From: Porphyrobacter sp.
GTDB lineage: Bacteria > Pseudomonadota > Alphaproteobacteria > Sphingomonadales > Sphingomonadaceae
Length of the DNA: 64,000 nt
Assembly (NCBI GenBank): GCA_027531395.1
Contig: JAPZRO010000004.1
Span: forward strand, 62,001-126,000
Direction: 5' to 3'
The stretch's first letter is position 1; every line of letters begins with the position of its first letter. Of this stretch, positions 20,891-29,621 are shown piece after piece. The notes below the pieces were generated by a model. That model saw nothing but the letters and a program-made list of their open reading frames with translations. It did not search any database and was not told the DNA's origin. Both the position numbers and the translations under genes were made by a program.

Positions 20891-22452
20891 GTGCCGATCG
20901 CCTCCGATGCCTTGCGCGCCGCTTCGTTGAGGGCTGCGTATTTCTTGCGGAACTTCGGGCGGTCGACCGGCAGGTCTTCCCACACGCCCGCCGCGTGTTC
21001 GGTGCCGACGCCTTCGAAGAAGTCGCGCATCGCATCGAAGCGGGTCTTGTTGGCCATCGCCGCGTTGATCACCGTGGCCAGGCTGCCTGCGCCCGCCGGG
21101 CCCATCAGCGGGCGGGCCGAGATGAGGTTGGTGAAGTAGAGCGAGGGGATCGCCTTCGACTTGGCATGCTGCACCACCGGCGTGGTGCCGATGGCGAGAT
21201 CGGGGCGATATTCCTCGACCGCGGCAATGTCCTGCTCGAGGCTGGCACGGAACTGGATCTTGACACCCCGGGCCTCGAGCCACTCGCGATCGGGATCCGA
21301 CCACTTGGTGCGCGGGGTTGCGGTGCCGACGTAAGGCACCTCGGCCCCGCTTTCGACCAGCAGGCGCGCCACCAGCAGCTCCGAGCCTTCGTAGCCCGAG
21401 ACCGTGATGCGCCCCTTGATCGGCATCTTTTCGAGCGCGCCGCGGCAGGCCGCGATCATCGCGTTCTTGACCCCGTCCACCTGCGCCTGCGGCAGGCCGA
21501 GCGTGTCGCCGAGCGATTGCAGCCAGGCGGCGGTGCCATCCGCACCGACCGGGGCCGAACCGATGATCGGACGGCCGGCCGCTTCGAATTCGCGGATGCT
21601 GGCGGTGTAGAAGGGGTGGATCGCGGCGACGACGGCACAGTCGAGCGCGGCATAGAGCTCGCGCCATTCGCGGGTCGGCACCACGGGGCCGGCGGCAAGG
21701 CCGAGCGGGGCAAGCAGCTGCCCGATGACCACCGGATCGGCGGGGAACATCTCGCCCAGCAGCGTCACCGTCGGCTTGTCCGAGCGTTCGCGCGGCGCGG
21801 CGACGGGGCCGGCCTTCACTTCCTCGCGGGCATATTGCAGCATCGCCCCGGCGAGCACATCCTTCGCCTCGGCATGGGTCGGCACGCCGAAGCCCGGCAC
21901 GTCGATGCCGATGATGCGCACCCCGTTGATCTGCTTCTTGAGCAGCCGCAGCGGCACGCCGCTGGCGGTGGGCACGCACAGGTTGGTGACCACGATCGCA
22001 TCGTAGAGTTCGGGATCCGCGAGGCCTTCGACGGCTTCCTTGATGTCTTCGAACAGCTTGCCGGTGACGAGCGTTTCCGAGGAGAAGGGCACATAGCCCA
22101 CGGTCCGCCGCGCGCCGTAGAAGTGCGAGGTGAAGGTCAGGCCGTAAACGCAGCAGGCCGAGCCTGAGAGCACGGTCGCGGTGCGCCGCATTCTCAGGCC
22201 CACCCGGAGTGACCCGAACGCGGGACACATGGACTGGGGTTGGTCGTGCGGCCCGCGCTCGGGCTCGACCGGATAGTCGGCGGCATAGCGATCGAGAATG
22301 TCGCTCTTGCCGGCCGCGCGGGCGGCGGCGAGCATGGTGTCCTTGCCGCCGTGGCAGCCGGAGCCGCTGTCAGCAGGCACACCTTCGGGAGCAGCGGAAA
22401 GATCGATCCGGTCCGGGGCGCGTGACGCGTCGTGGGGGGTGAGATCGTCCAT
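20887..22452 (-). CDS. bchY: Chlorophyllide a reductase subunit Y (BchY)
   Basis: BchY is the second NifDK-like subunit of chlorophyllide oxidoreductase. The 521-residue product contains cluster-region cysteines in [12 protein letters not shown] and [20 protein letters not shown] and a third in [15 protein letters not shown]. The ATG at 22452 lies 5 bases after the bchX stop. The ORF is open further upstream, but those residues are a shadow of bchX. The first 60 or so residues are an acidic, Gly/Ala-rich extension. Its stop overlaps bchZ, consistent with 1:1 synthesis. Confidence 0.96.
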   Translation of the reverse strand: MDDLTPHDASRAPDRIDLSAAPEGVPADSGSGCHGGKDTMLAAARAAGKSDILDRYAADYPVEPERGPHDQPQSMCPAFGSLRVGLRMRRTATVLSGSACCVYGLTFTSHFYGARRTVGYVPFSSETLVTGKLFEDIKEAVEGLADPELYDAIVVTNLCVPTASGVPLRLLKKQINGVRIIGIDVPGFGVPTHAEAKDVLAGAMLQYAREEVKAGPVAAPRERSDKPTVTLLGEMFPADPVVIGQLLAPLGLAAGPVVPTREWRELYAALDCAVVAAIHPFYTASIREFEAAGRPIIGSAPVGADGTAAWLQSLGDTLGLPQAQVDGVKNAMIAACRGALEKMPIKGRITVSGYEGSELLVARLLVESGAEVPYVGTATPRTKWSDPDREWLEARGVKIQFRASLEQDIAAVEEYRPDLAIGTTPVVQHAKSKAIPSLYFTNLISARPLMGPAGAGSLATVINAAMANKTRFDAMRDFFEGVGTEHAAGVWEDLPVDRPKFRKKYAALNEAARKASEAIGT

Positions 22453-22457
22453 TGCTG

Positions 22458-23462
22458 TCACGCCTCGTCGTAGATCACTTCGAGGGTGGGACGGGTTTCG
22501 AACACCCCGCCGCGCATGTCGGCCTGGGTGGCGGGAACGAGCTCGATGGCGCCGCCGACCTGATCGGGGCTGAACAGCCCGAGCAGCTCGTCCTGCGTCA
22601 GCGGTTTGGGCCGCAGCGGCGGGGCGCTCGCGACATTGGCGGCCAGCTCCTCGAACAGGCTGCCCCATTCGCCGCCGGGCATGCCGATGATCTGGTAATT
22701 GGCGCTCTTGCGGCGGATGTCCTCGTGCGCGGGGATCGCAGTGAGCACCGGAATGCCGACCGCTTCGGCGAAGGCATGGGCCTCGCCCGTGCCGTCGTCC
22801 TTGTTGACGATCATGCCGGCCACGCCGACGTTGCCGCCCATCTTGCGGAAATATTCGACCGCCTGGCACACGTTGTTGGCGACATAGAGCGACTGCAGGT
22901 CGTTCGAGCCGACCACGATCACCTTCTGGCACATGTCGCGCGCGATCGGCAGGCCGAAGCCGCCGCACACCACGTCGCCGAGGAAGTCGAGCAGTACGTA
23001 ATCGAAGCCCCAGTCGTGGAAGCCGAGCTTCTCGAGCGTTTCGAACCCGTGGATGATGCCGCGTCCGCCGCAGCCGCGGCCGACTTCAGGGCCGCCCAGT
23101 TCCATCGCGAACACGCCGTCACGCTGGAAGCACACATCCTCGATGCGCACTTCCTCGCCCGCGAGCTTCTTCTTCGACGAGGTTTCGATGATCGAAGGGG
23201 TGGCCTTGCCGCCGAACAGGAGCGAGGTGGTGTCGCTCTTGGGATCGCAGCCGATCAGCAGCACCCGCTTGCCCTGCTGGGCCATCATGTAGCTGAGATT
23301 GGCGAGCGCGAAGCTCTTGCCCGAACCACCCTTGCCGTAGATCGCGATGATCTGCGTTTCCTTGGTTACCTCACCGGTGTGGACCGGATCAGGCTCCTGC
23401 GATGCTTCGTCGCGAAGCAGTGCAGCCTGATCTTCCAGGGTTCGGGTTTCGAGTATCGACAT
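22458..23462 (-). CDS. bchX: Chlorophyllide a reductase iron protein BchX
   Basis: BchX is the NifH-like ATPase that donates electrons to BchY-BchZ. The 334-residue protein has the P-loop GKGGSGKS at 43-50 and 4Fe-4S ligands C131 (GRGCGGRG) and C166 (DVVCGGFG). It carries the extra N-terminal segment (about 35 residues) that distinguishes BchX from BchL. It starts at ATG 23462, immediately after the bchC stop with no spacer, and is followed by bchY after 5 bases. Confidence 0.96.
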   Translation of the reverse strand: MSILETRTLEDQAALLRDEASQEPDPVHTGEVTKETQIIAIYGKGGSGKSFALANLSYMMAQQGKRVLLIGCDPKSDTTSLLFGGKATPSIIETSSKKKLAGEEVRIEDVCFQRDGVFAMELGGPEVGRGCGGRGIIHGFETLEKLGFHDWGFDYVLLDFLGDVVCGGFGLPIARDMCQKVIVVGSNDLQSLYVANNVCQAVEYFRKMGGNVGVAGMIVNKDDGTGEAHAFAEAVGIPVLTAIPAHEDIRRKSANYQIIGMPGGEWGSLFEELAANVASAPPLRPKPLTQDELLGLFSPDQVGGAIELVPATQADMRGGVFETRPTLEVIYDEA

Positions 23463-24410
23463 CTAGCAGTCACTCCAATCGAGAACCATTTTGAGACAAT
23501 CGGGATCGCTGAAGGCCTGCGGATAGGCATCGGTCGCCTCGGCCGCAGGGCGGCGGTTGGTGACGAGACCATTGAGGTCGAGCCGTCCGCATTCGATCAG
23601 CGCACGTGTTTCGGCGAGGTCGCCGGGCTGCCATTCAGCCGCGACGCGGAAGTGGGCCTCCTTCATGAATGCCGCCGGGAAAGCGAAACTCACCCGTTCG
23701 GAATAGAACCCGGCGAGCACGATCTCGCCGCCCTTGGCGAGCCGCATCACCAGCGTATCGATGAGGTTCGCATCGCCGCTGGCATCGTAGATCGCGTGAT
23801 AATCGCGGCGCTCGTCCTCGGACGGGTCGATCGCTTGATAGCCGACCGCTCCGGCGCGGCGGGCAGGGTTGGTTTCCCACACCGTCGGGGCCTTGCCGCC
23901 GAGCGCCAGCGTGAGGCGGGCGAGCAGGCGGCCGAGCACGCCGTGGCCGATGATCAGATCGGGCAGGGCATCGCGGTGATGGAAGCCGCCCTTGATGGCG
24001 TGGAGCGCGGTGGCGGCGAGGGCGCAGAGCACGCCGGCATCGCCGAGATGTTCGGGGATCGGCAGGGCGCGGGCCGAAGGCACGATCACGCGGCGGGCGG
24101 TGCCGCCGAACAGGCCGCGGGCATCGGTGTAGCAATTGGCGCCGGGGACAAACACCCAGTCGCCGATCCGTCCGCGCGCTTCCGCACCGGCATCGACGAT
24201 CCGGCCGACCGATTCGTAGCCCGGAACCAGCGGATAGCCGAGCCCCGGAAAGGGCGGCATCTTGCCCGTCCACAACAGCTTTTCGGTGCCGGTGCTGATC
24301 CCGCTCCAGGCGATGTCGACAACGACATCCCCTGCTTCGACCGGCTTCATCTCAAGCGACCGCAGCGCCAGGCGCTCCGGAGCTTCGAGAATGACTGCCA
24401 GCGTATTCAT
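23463..24410 (-). CDS. bchC: 3-hydroxyethyl bacteriochlorophyllide a dehydrogenase BchC
   Basis: BchC oxidises the 3-hydroxyethyl group to the 3-acetyl group of bacteriochlorophyllide a. The 315-residue protein is a zinc-less, medium-chain dehydrogenase-like enzyme. It has the GroES-like start [27 protein letters not shown], and a nucleotide-binding region with [14 protein letters not shown] (about residues 153-166). It is first in the bchCXYZ-puf superoperon and has its own promoter region of 129 bases with tandem PpsR-type operators. crtF lies just upstream on the same strand. Confidence 0.95.
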   Translation of the reverse strand: MNTLAVILEAPERLALRSLEMKPVEAGDVVVDIAWSGISTGTEKLLWTGKMPPFPGLGYPLVPGYESVGRIVDAGAEARGRIGDWVFVPGANCYTDARGLFGGTARRVIVPSARALPIPEHLGDAGVLCALAATALHAIKGGFHHRDALPDLIIGHGVLGRLLARLTLALGGKAPTVWETNPARRAGAVGYQAIDPSEDERRDYHAIYDASGDANLIDTLVMRLAKGGEIVLAGFYSERVSFAFPAAFMKEAHFRVAAEWQPGDLAETRALIECGRLDLNGLVTNRRPAAEATDAYPQAFSDPDCLKMVLDWSDC

Positions 24411-24487
24411 CTGTTTTCGCTCTCCGCCCGGGGCTTCTCGAGGCCGAAAACGTCGACTCGAAAAGTCCGCTGAAACGTTCTCCCAAC

Positions 24488-24531
24488 TGTTTGCTACGCT
24501 TTACGTTCAGCACTGTCAATTTTTATGGACA
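24488..24531. promoter_or_regulatory. Tandem PpsR/CrtJ operators upstream of bchC
   Basis: TGTTTGCTACGCTTTACG (24488-24505) and TGTCAATTTTTATGGACA (24514-24531) each fit TGT-N12-AC(A/G). They are separated by exactly 8 bases, the spacing known for the Rhodobacter bchC promoter, where two CrtJ dimers bind cooperatively. The pair lies between the crtF stop (24540) and bchC. Confidence 0.8.
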
Positions 24532-24539
24532 AGTTTCCC

Positions 24540-25664
24540 TCAGGCCCGCGCGATAATGACGCTTGCGTTGACCGGTTGCGCAGTTGCGACGAGCTGAGCG
24601 CGCGCAAAACCGGCCTTTTTCAGCATGGTGGTGATTTCCGCCGGGCTGCGCGCGCGGCCCGATCCCATCGCCCACAGGTAGAGCCCGAAAAAGGCCTCTC
24701 CCATCGGTTCGGCCCCGCGAATCCGGGCCATCGGCTCGGCGATCAGCAGCCGCGCGCCGGGGGCGAGGCTGGCGCGGATATTGGCGAGCAGGGCCTGTGC
24801 GGGTTCGTCGTCGTGATCGTGCAGAATCCGGATCAGCGACACCATGTCGTAGCCTTGGGGAATGGAATCCTTGAAGAAATTGCCGGGATGCGCGGAGACG
24901 CGCGCCGGCCCCACCGCCTCGCCCAGAACCTGCCGGCCGGTTTCCACAACTTCCGGCAGGTCGAACAGGCCGAGTTCGAGATGCGGCCAGGCGGTGCCGA
25001 TCGCCTTCAGGAAAGCGCCGTGTCCGCCGCCCACGTCGAGCAGCCGCCGCACGTCGCGAAAGCTCACCGAGGCCAGCACCTCGTCCGCAACGAAGTGCTG
25101 TGATGCGGCCATAAGCTGCGAATATTCAGCGGTTTGCTCGCCGCGTTCGGTCACGCCCTGAAGCGCGCCGGCATAGGTCCAGAAGCGCGACAGCCCGGTC
25201 GGCTCGCGCCGGTCGGCACGCAACAGCGCGAGCGGATCGGCCAGATCGGCATAGAGCAGGCGGTGGTGGCGAATCATCGCCCGCACCCCGGCATTGGCGG
25301 CGAACACCGCGCCCTGTTCGCCCAGCATCCAGCGGTCCGTCCCCGCCTCTTCCGAGAGCATCAGCGCCCGTCCGGCGCGCAGCAGGGTGAGCGCCGCGTC
25401 CTCGCTGAGTGCCATGCGCGGGGCGATCTCGCCGACGCCGAGCGGACCGTCCTGCAATATATCGAACAGCCCGCCCTCCACATAGGCGCGCAGCACCTGC
25501 GAATAGGCGAAGCCCGCCAGCAGATCGAAGGCGGCATCGGCCCGGCTGCGCGCGATCCAGCGGATCAGCGGCAGGCGCGCGGCCCAGTACTGGAAGCGGG
25601 GGTTGGCGAAGACGCGGTTGCGACGCTTGATCCAACCGATCCGCAAGGCGGTCCAATCGATCAC
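24540..25664 (-). CDS. crtF: Demethylspheroidene/hydroxy-carotenoid O-methyltransferase CrtF
   Basis: CrtF methylates the 1-hydroxyl group of acyclic carotenoids using SAM, giving 1-methoxy carotenoids such as spirilloxanthin-series products. The 374-residue protein has the usual helical dimerisation domain first, then the SAM motif LLDVGGGHGAFLKA near residues 212-225, and the catalytic-region sequence ILHDHDDEPA with the conserved His-Asp. The start is ATG 25664. A PpsR-type site lies 25 bases upstream. Its stop is 9 bases from the bchC operator pair, so bchC may also be read from the crtF promoter. Confidence 0.93.
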   Translation of the reverse strand: MIDWTALRIGWIKRRNRVFANPRFQYWAARLPLIRWIARSRADAAFDLLAGFAYSQVLRAYVEGGLFDILQDGPLGVGEIAPRMALSEDAALTLLRAGRALMLSEEAGTDRWMLGEQGAVFAANAGVRAMIRHHRLLYADLADPLALLRADRREPTGLSRFWTYAGALQGVTERGEQTAEYSQLMAASQHFVADEVLASVSFRDVRRLLDVGGGHGAFLKAIGTAWPHLELGLFDLPEVVETGRQVLGEAVGPARVSAHPGNFFKDSIPQGYDMVSLIRILHDHDDEPAQALLANIRASLAPGARLLIAEPMARIRGAEPMGEAFFGLYLWAMGSGRARSPAEITTMLKKAGFARAQLVATAQPVNASVIIARA

Positions 25665-25688
25665 TGACAGGAATTTTCGAAGACCATA

Positions 25689-25706
25689 TGTCTAAACAAT
25701 TGGACA
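25689..25706. promoter_or_regulatory. PpsR-type operator between crtF and crtD
   Basis: TGTCTAAACAATTGGACA is an exact TGT-N12-ACA match. It lies 25 bases upstream of crtF and 52 bases upstream of the chosen crtD start. The TTGGAC portion could serve as the -35 box for crtD, with TGATAT-like sequence near 25727, so bound repressor would block it. Confidence 0.75.
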
Positions 25707-25712
25707 GATGAA

Positions 25713-25737
25713 GTGACAAGGTCAATGATATTGTCAC
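25713..25737. promoter_or_regulatory. GTGACAA-N11-TTGTCAC inverted repeat in the crtF/crtD promoter
   Basis: A perfect seven-base inverted repeat (25713-25719 with 25731-25737) lies beside the PpsR site and upstream of crtD. The arms contain ACA...TGT, the reverse of the PpsR order, so another dimeric regulator is possible. The factor is unknown. Confidence 0.5.
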
Positions 25738-25757
25738 TGGGATCGACGGGAGGACGG

Positions 25758-27323
25758 GTGAGCGCACGAGTCGCCGTGATCGGAGCCGGAATGGGCGGGC
25801 TCACCAGCGCTGCGCTGCTGGCGGCCCGCGGCCATGACGTGACCGTGCTCGAGAAGGAAGCCTGGGTCGGCGGCAAGGCGCGGCGCGTCAGCGTCGACGG
25901 GGCCGAGATCGACGGCGGGCCGACGGTGTTCACCTACCGCGAAGTGTTCGACGAGGTCTTCGCCGCCTGCGGGGCTCGGCTCGACGACCATGTCACCGCG
26001 CGCAAGGCCGACGTCATCGCCCGCCATGCGTGGGACGACAGCGGCTATCTCGACCTCTATAACGATCCCGTCCGCAGCGGTGACGCGGTGCGCGCCTTCA
26101 CCGGATCATCGGACGAGGCTTCCGGCTACCTCCGCTTCGCGCGCGAGGCGGCACGCATCTTCGACGTGCTCGAAGAACCCTTCCTGCGCGGCGACAAGGC
26201 CTCCACGCCCTTCCCGATGATGTGGCGCATCGGCCCGTGGAAGATGGGGGACATGCTCGCCATGCGCCCGTTCGACCGGATGTGGGACGCGCTGGGCGAA
26301 CACTTCAAGGACCCGCGCCTGCAACAGCTGTTCGGGCGCTACGCCACCTATTGCGGCTCCTCGCCCTTTGCCGCGCCGGCCACGCTGATGCTGATCGCGC
26401 ACGTGGAGGCGCGCGGGGTGTGGCTGATCGAGGGCGGCATCCATGCGCTGGCGAAAGCCGTGGCCGGCCTTGCCGAACGGCAGGGCGCGCGGGTGCGCAC
26501 CGAAGCGCCGGTTGCCGAGGTGCTGACCCATAATGGCCGCACCAGCGGCGTGCGGCTTGCGAGCGGCGAGGTGATCCCGGCCGAGATCGTGATCTGCAAC
26601 GGCGACCCTTCGGCGCTCGCCACCGGCCGCCTGGGCGAGGATGCGCGGCGCGCGGTGCCGGCGATCCCGCCTGCCAAGCGCTCGCTGTCGGCGCTGGTGT
26701 GGTATGCCCATACGCGCACGAGCGGCTTCGACCTCACCCATCACAACGTCTTCTTCTCGCGCGATTACCCGCGCGAGTTCCGCGAGATCGGCGCGGGGGC
26801 AACCCCGTCCGAACCCACCGTCTATGTCTGCGCGATCGACCGGGGAGCGGGCGAGCACGCGCCGCCACCGCAGGGTCGCGAGCGCCTGCAGATCATCGTC
26901 AACGCGCCCGCCAACGGCGATGCGCGACGCTATGCACCCGAGGAGAGAGAGCGATGCACCCAAGCCATGATGGCCACGCTGGAGCGCTGCGGCCTCACGC
27001 TGGAAGACCCGCTGGAACACCGGCTCATGACCCCCGAGGACTGGGAGGGGCTGTTCCCGGCCACGGGGGGCGCGCTTTATGGGCGAGCGTCACACGGCTG
27101 GGCGGCCTCCTTCCAGCGGCAGGGACCCAGAACCCGGCTGCCCGGTCTCTACTGCACGGGCGGGGCGACCCATCCGGCGGCTGGGGTGCCCATGGCAGCC
27201 TTGTCCGGGCAGCTGGCAGCAAAGGTGATCGCGAAGGACCTCGCTTCGACGAGGACATCCCCGCGGGCGGCTATTCCTGGTGGTATGTCGACGCGATCAG
27301 CGACGACGGGCAGAACGGGCTGA
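25758..27323 (+). CDS. crtD: Methoxyneurosporene/hydroxyneurosporene desaturase CrtD
   Basis: CrtD introduces the C-3,4 double bond into hydroxylated or methoxylated acyclic carotenoids. It is an FAD amine-oxidase-fold desaturase. I chose GTG 25758, which gives the N-terminal FAD motif VAVIGAGMGGLTSAALLAARG right after GGGAGG. The frame also opens at 25713 inside the operator region. The typical C-terminal FAD motif, CTGGATHPAAGVPMAALSG, lies near residue 465. Similarity should end close to AAKVIAKDLAS. The frame then runs about 27 residues more in the region that codes crtC in another frame, so the 3' end is odd. It is divergent from crtF. Confidence 0.9.
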   Translation: MSARVAVIGAGMGGLTSAALLAARGHDVTVLEKEAWVGGKARRVSVDGAEIDGGPTVFTYREVFDEVFAACGARLDDHVTARKADVIARHAWDDSGYLDLYNDPVRSGDAVRAFTGSSDEASGYLRFAREAARIFDVLEEPFLRGDKASTPFPMMWRIGPWKMGDMLAMRPFDRMWDALGEHFKDPRLQQLFGRYATYCGSSPFAAPATLMLIAHVEARGVWLIEGGIHALAKAVAGLAERQGARVRTEAPVAEVLTHNGRTSGVRLASGEVIPAEIVICNGDPSALATGRLGEDARRAVPAIPPAKRSLSALVWYAHTRTSGFDLTHHNVFFSRDYPREFREIGAGATPSEPTVYVCAIDRGAGEHAPPPQGRERLQIIVNAPANGDARRYAPEERERCTQAMMATLERCGLTLEDPLEHRLMTPEDWEGLFPATGGALYGRASHGWAASFQRQGPRTRLPGLYCTGGATHPAAGVPMAALSGQLAAKVIAKDLASTRTSPRAAIPGGMSTRSATTGRTG

Positions 27324-28162
27324 CGATCATCGCCTTCCTCGGGAGCGTGTTCTCGCCCTATTACAAGAAGAGCGGGCGGGGCGATCCGCTCGACCATTCC
27401 TCGCTCAATGTCGCGCTCTACGGCCCGCAGGCGCGCTGGGCGATGACCGAGCGCGGGCGGAGCGCGGTGGAACGCGATGCCGCCAACCTCGCGATCGGGC
27501 CGAGCGCGGTGCGCTGGGAGAACGGGGCGCTCACCATCGACATTGTCGAAGGCGACACACGCCTGTTTGTGCCGTGGCAGCGCAAGGTGACAGGCACGGT
27601 GCGGGTCTATCCCGAGGCCCTGAACCGCGCAGCCTTCGCGCTCGATGCGAACGAGAGCCATATCTGGCACTGCCTCGCCCCGCGCGCGCGGATCGAGGTC
27701 GAGATGACCTCGCCCGGGCTCGCGTGGAGCGGCAAGGCCTATCTCGATCACAACCGCGGGGCCGAGCCGCTGGAGGAGGGCTTCAACACCTGGCACTGGT
27801 CGCGCGCGCATCTGAAGGAAGGCGCGCTGGTGTGCTACGAGGGCGAGCGCGGCGACGGCTCGCTGTTCGCCAGCGCGCTGCGCTTCGGGGCGGATGGTGC
27901 GCCCGAACCGGTCGATCTGCCGCCGATCGCGCAGCTGCCGCAGAGCAAGTGGCGGGTCGACCGCCGCACCCGCTCCGACATCGGGGTCGCCGAAGTGCGC
28001 CGGACATGGGAGGATACGCCGTTCTACGCCCGCTCCGAGCTTGCCTCGCGCTTCCTCGGCGAGGAGGTGGTGGCGGTGCAGGAAAGCCTCGACATGCGGC
28101 GCTTCTCCTCGCCGCTGGTGCAGTTCATGCTGCCCTACCGGATGCCGCGCAGGGCGCGCTGA
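27257..28162 (+). CDS. crtC: Carotenoid 1,2-hydratase CrtC (start unresolved)
   Basis: CrtC adds water across the C-1,2 end of acyclic carotenoids, providing the hydroxyl that CrtF methylates. The homologous part begins near PRFDEDIPAGGYSWWYVDA (about 27239) and runs through GSVFSPYYKKSGRGDPLDH and HIWHCLAPRARIEVEM to a normal C-terminus. No ATG, GTG or TTG in this frame lies between 26954 and 27347. Position 27257 marks an ATC codon and is only a placeholder. The ATG at 26954 has a good purine leader but would add about 100 residues of crtD shadow. Frameshift from crtD, a rare start codon, or a sequence error are all possible. The gene ends 4 bases before the convergent gene at 28167. Confidence 0.75.
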   Translation: MPAGGYSWWYVDAISDDGQNGLTIIAFLGSVFSPYYKKSGRGDPLDHSSLNVALYGPQARWAMTERGRSAVERDAANLAIGPSAVRWENGALTIDIVEGDTRLFVPWQRKVTGTVRVYPEALNRAAFALDANESHIWHCLAPRARIEVEMTSPGLAWSGKAYLDHNRGAEPLEEGFNTWHWSRAHLKEGALVCYEGERGDGSLFASALRFGADGAPEPVDLPPIAQLPQSKWRVDRRTRSDIGVAEVRRTWEDTPFYARSELASRFLGEEVVAVQESLDMRRFSSPLVQFMLPYRMPRRAR

Positions 28163-28166
28163 CGCG

Positions 28167-29348
28167 TCAGCCGAACAGGTAGAGCCGGGTATCCGGGTTC
28201 TCGCGGCGCCACATCACGCTGTCGAGAAAGTAGTGGTGCACGTTGATGAAGATCCAGACGGTGAACAGGAACAGGAAGCCCGCGATCGCCTGCCGGTCAT
28301 AGGGCACGATGCTGTCGGCCAGCACCGGAATGGCCCAGAAGGCAAGGAAGCCGAGCAGCGCGCCGGTCAGCACGAAAGCGGCCATATGGCCCGCCGGATT
28401 GGCGCCGAATACCGCGCGCAGGACGCTGCCCTTGCGATAGTCCTCGGTGGCGAGCTGCGCCTTCTCGTAATTGAGCTGGTAGCGCCACACCACCGTCAGA
28501 TACTGCATCGAATGGAGCGCCGGCACCACCAGCATCCACAGCAGATTGACGTTGAGGAACGCCAGCCACAGGTAGAGGCTCACGCCATAGGCAACGACGC
28601 CGGTGACCGGCAGCGAACCCTTGGCCTTGCGGTGCATCGCCAGCGCCCAGACCGACAGCGCGGTGGTGACGCAGGCGGCGGCGCTCGTGATGTAGAACAG
28701 CGGCTGCGGCACGGCGAAGCTGTAATAGGCCAGGCCCCAGAGGTTCTCCTCGCGCACCGCAAGGTTGAGGCTCACCCAGGCCGCCAGCCACACCGCATAG
28801 CCGTTCACCAGCAGGATCTTCTTGGTGCGCTCGTCGAGATAGCGCCGCTTGAGCGCCGCATCCACCATCAGCATCCCGTAGCCCTGCTTGGCGTAGTGCC
28901 AGCCGACCGCGAGGGCCATGAGGTTCCCGGCATAGCCGAGCAGCTGCGTATCGGCGGCCAGCGAGGCATAGCCGAGGAAGGCGGCGAGCAGCACCGGCAC
29001 GATCAGCCCGGCGACGAGATAGCGCACCTGCATCTCGCGGCCGAGCGCGCCGCTGAAGGCCTTCGTGCCATAGCCGCGGTAGAAGATCTGGTAGCTGTGG
29101 GCGAAGTGCGGATGGTTGAGCAGGTTGGTCAGCAGCATCATCGCTGTCGCCAGCGGCGCCTTGAGTTCGGCTTCGGGCAGCATGAAGATGAAGGGCAGCA
29201 GCAGCAGCGAGGAGCCGCCGAGGCAGAGGAAGTCGATCACCGGGCCGAACAGGTGGCGCGGCTTGGGGGCTTCGGCCTGCGGGACAGTCGCCTGCGCTGC
29301 TTTCTGCGCGGCCAGCAGGTCGGTCATCGCCGAAGACTGCATGTTCAT
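28167..29348 (-). CDS. His-rich polytopic membrane protein of the bchI operon, unknown function
   Basis: The 393-residue product has about eight to ten hydrophobic spans and no family I can name. Histidines cluster at likely membrane edges: H79-P-H81-F-A-H84, H151-Y, H279-S and H371-H372-Y-F-L-D376. This layout resembles metal-binding membrane enzymes. The N-terminal 30 residues are Ala/Gln-rich and probably cytoplasmic. I chose ATG 29348, where GGGGA lies 8 bases upstream. In-frame ATGs at 29354 and 29390 are alternatives. It is the last gene of the bchI-bchD-bchO unit and meets crtC head-on. Context suggests a role in pigment synthesis or assembly, but nothing proves it. Confidence 0.75.
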   Translation of the reverse strand: MNMQSSAMTDLLAAQKAAQATVPQAEAPKPRHLFGPVIDFLCLGGSSLLLLPFIFMLPEAELKAPLATAMMLLTNLLNHPHFAHSYQIFYRGYGTKAFSGALGREMQVRYLVAGLIVPVLLAAFLGYASLAADTQLLGYAGNLMALAVGWHYAKQGYGMLMVDAALKRRYLDERTKKILLVNGYAVWLAAWVSLNLAVREENLWGLAYYSFAVPQPLFYITSAAACVTTALSVWALAMHRKAKGSLPVTGVVAYGVSLYLWLAFLNVNLLWMLVVPALHSMQYLTVVWRYQLNYEKAQLATEDYRKGSVLRAVFGANPAGHMAAFVLTGALLGFLAFWAIPVLADSIVPYDRQAIAGFLFLFTVWIFINVHHYFLDSVMWRRENPDTRLYLFG

Positions 29349-29449
29349 GGTCATCGTCCCCTGCTCGCGCATGGCTGTGCGCCCTGCCACTGCAGGCTGT
29401 GGACTAGCGAATTATCCTTAATGAAGTCTTGAGGCCGGGCGCCGCTCGC

Positions 29450-29611
29450 CTAGGCCGAGGGCGGCTGCGCATCGCGTTCGGCGGCGTCCTTGGCCGCCTT
29501 TTCCGCGCGGGTTTTCTTGAGCATCCGGTCCATCTTCCAGAACTGCCAGACGCCGAAGCCGATCGCGAGGCCGTAGAACAGCACGATCTCGACCCAGCCG
29601 AAATTGCCCAT
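29450..29611 (-). CDS. 53-residue single-span membrane protein between bchO and the His-rich gene
   Basis: The frame from ATG 29611 to TAG 29450 encodes 53 residues starting MGNFGWVEIVLFYGLAIGFG. One membrane helix (residues about 4-24) is followed by WQFWKMDRMLKKTRAEKAAK, a strongly basic amphipathic stretch that should lie in the cytoplasm. AGGAGAGGCGCC precedes the start, and bchO ends 10 bases upstream, so both signals support translation. I cannot assign a function. Size and topology recall small assembly or scaffold peptides of photosynthetic membranes. Confidence 0.7.
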   Translation of the reverse strand: MGNFGWVEIVLFYGLAIGFGVWQFWKMDRMLKKTRAEKAAKDAAERDAQPPSA

Positions 29612-29621
29612 GGCGCCTCTC

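Noticed and set aside
26954-27256. ATG 26954 as the crtC start, which has a good AGGAGAGAGAG leader
   Set aside because: It would add about 100 residues that are only a shifted reading of crtD. The leader is likely chance coding (Glu-Arg codons). Kept only as an alternative.
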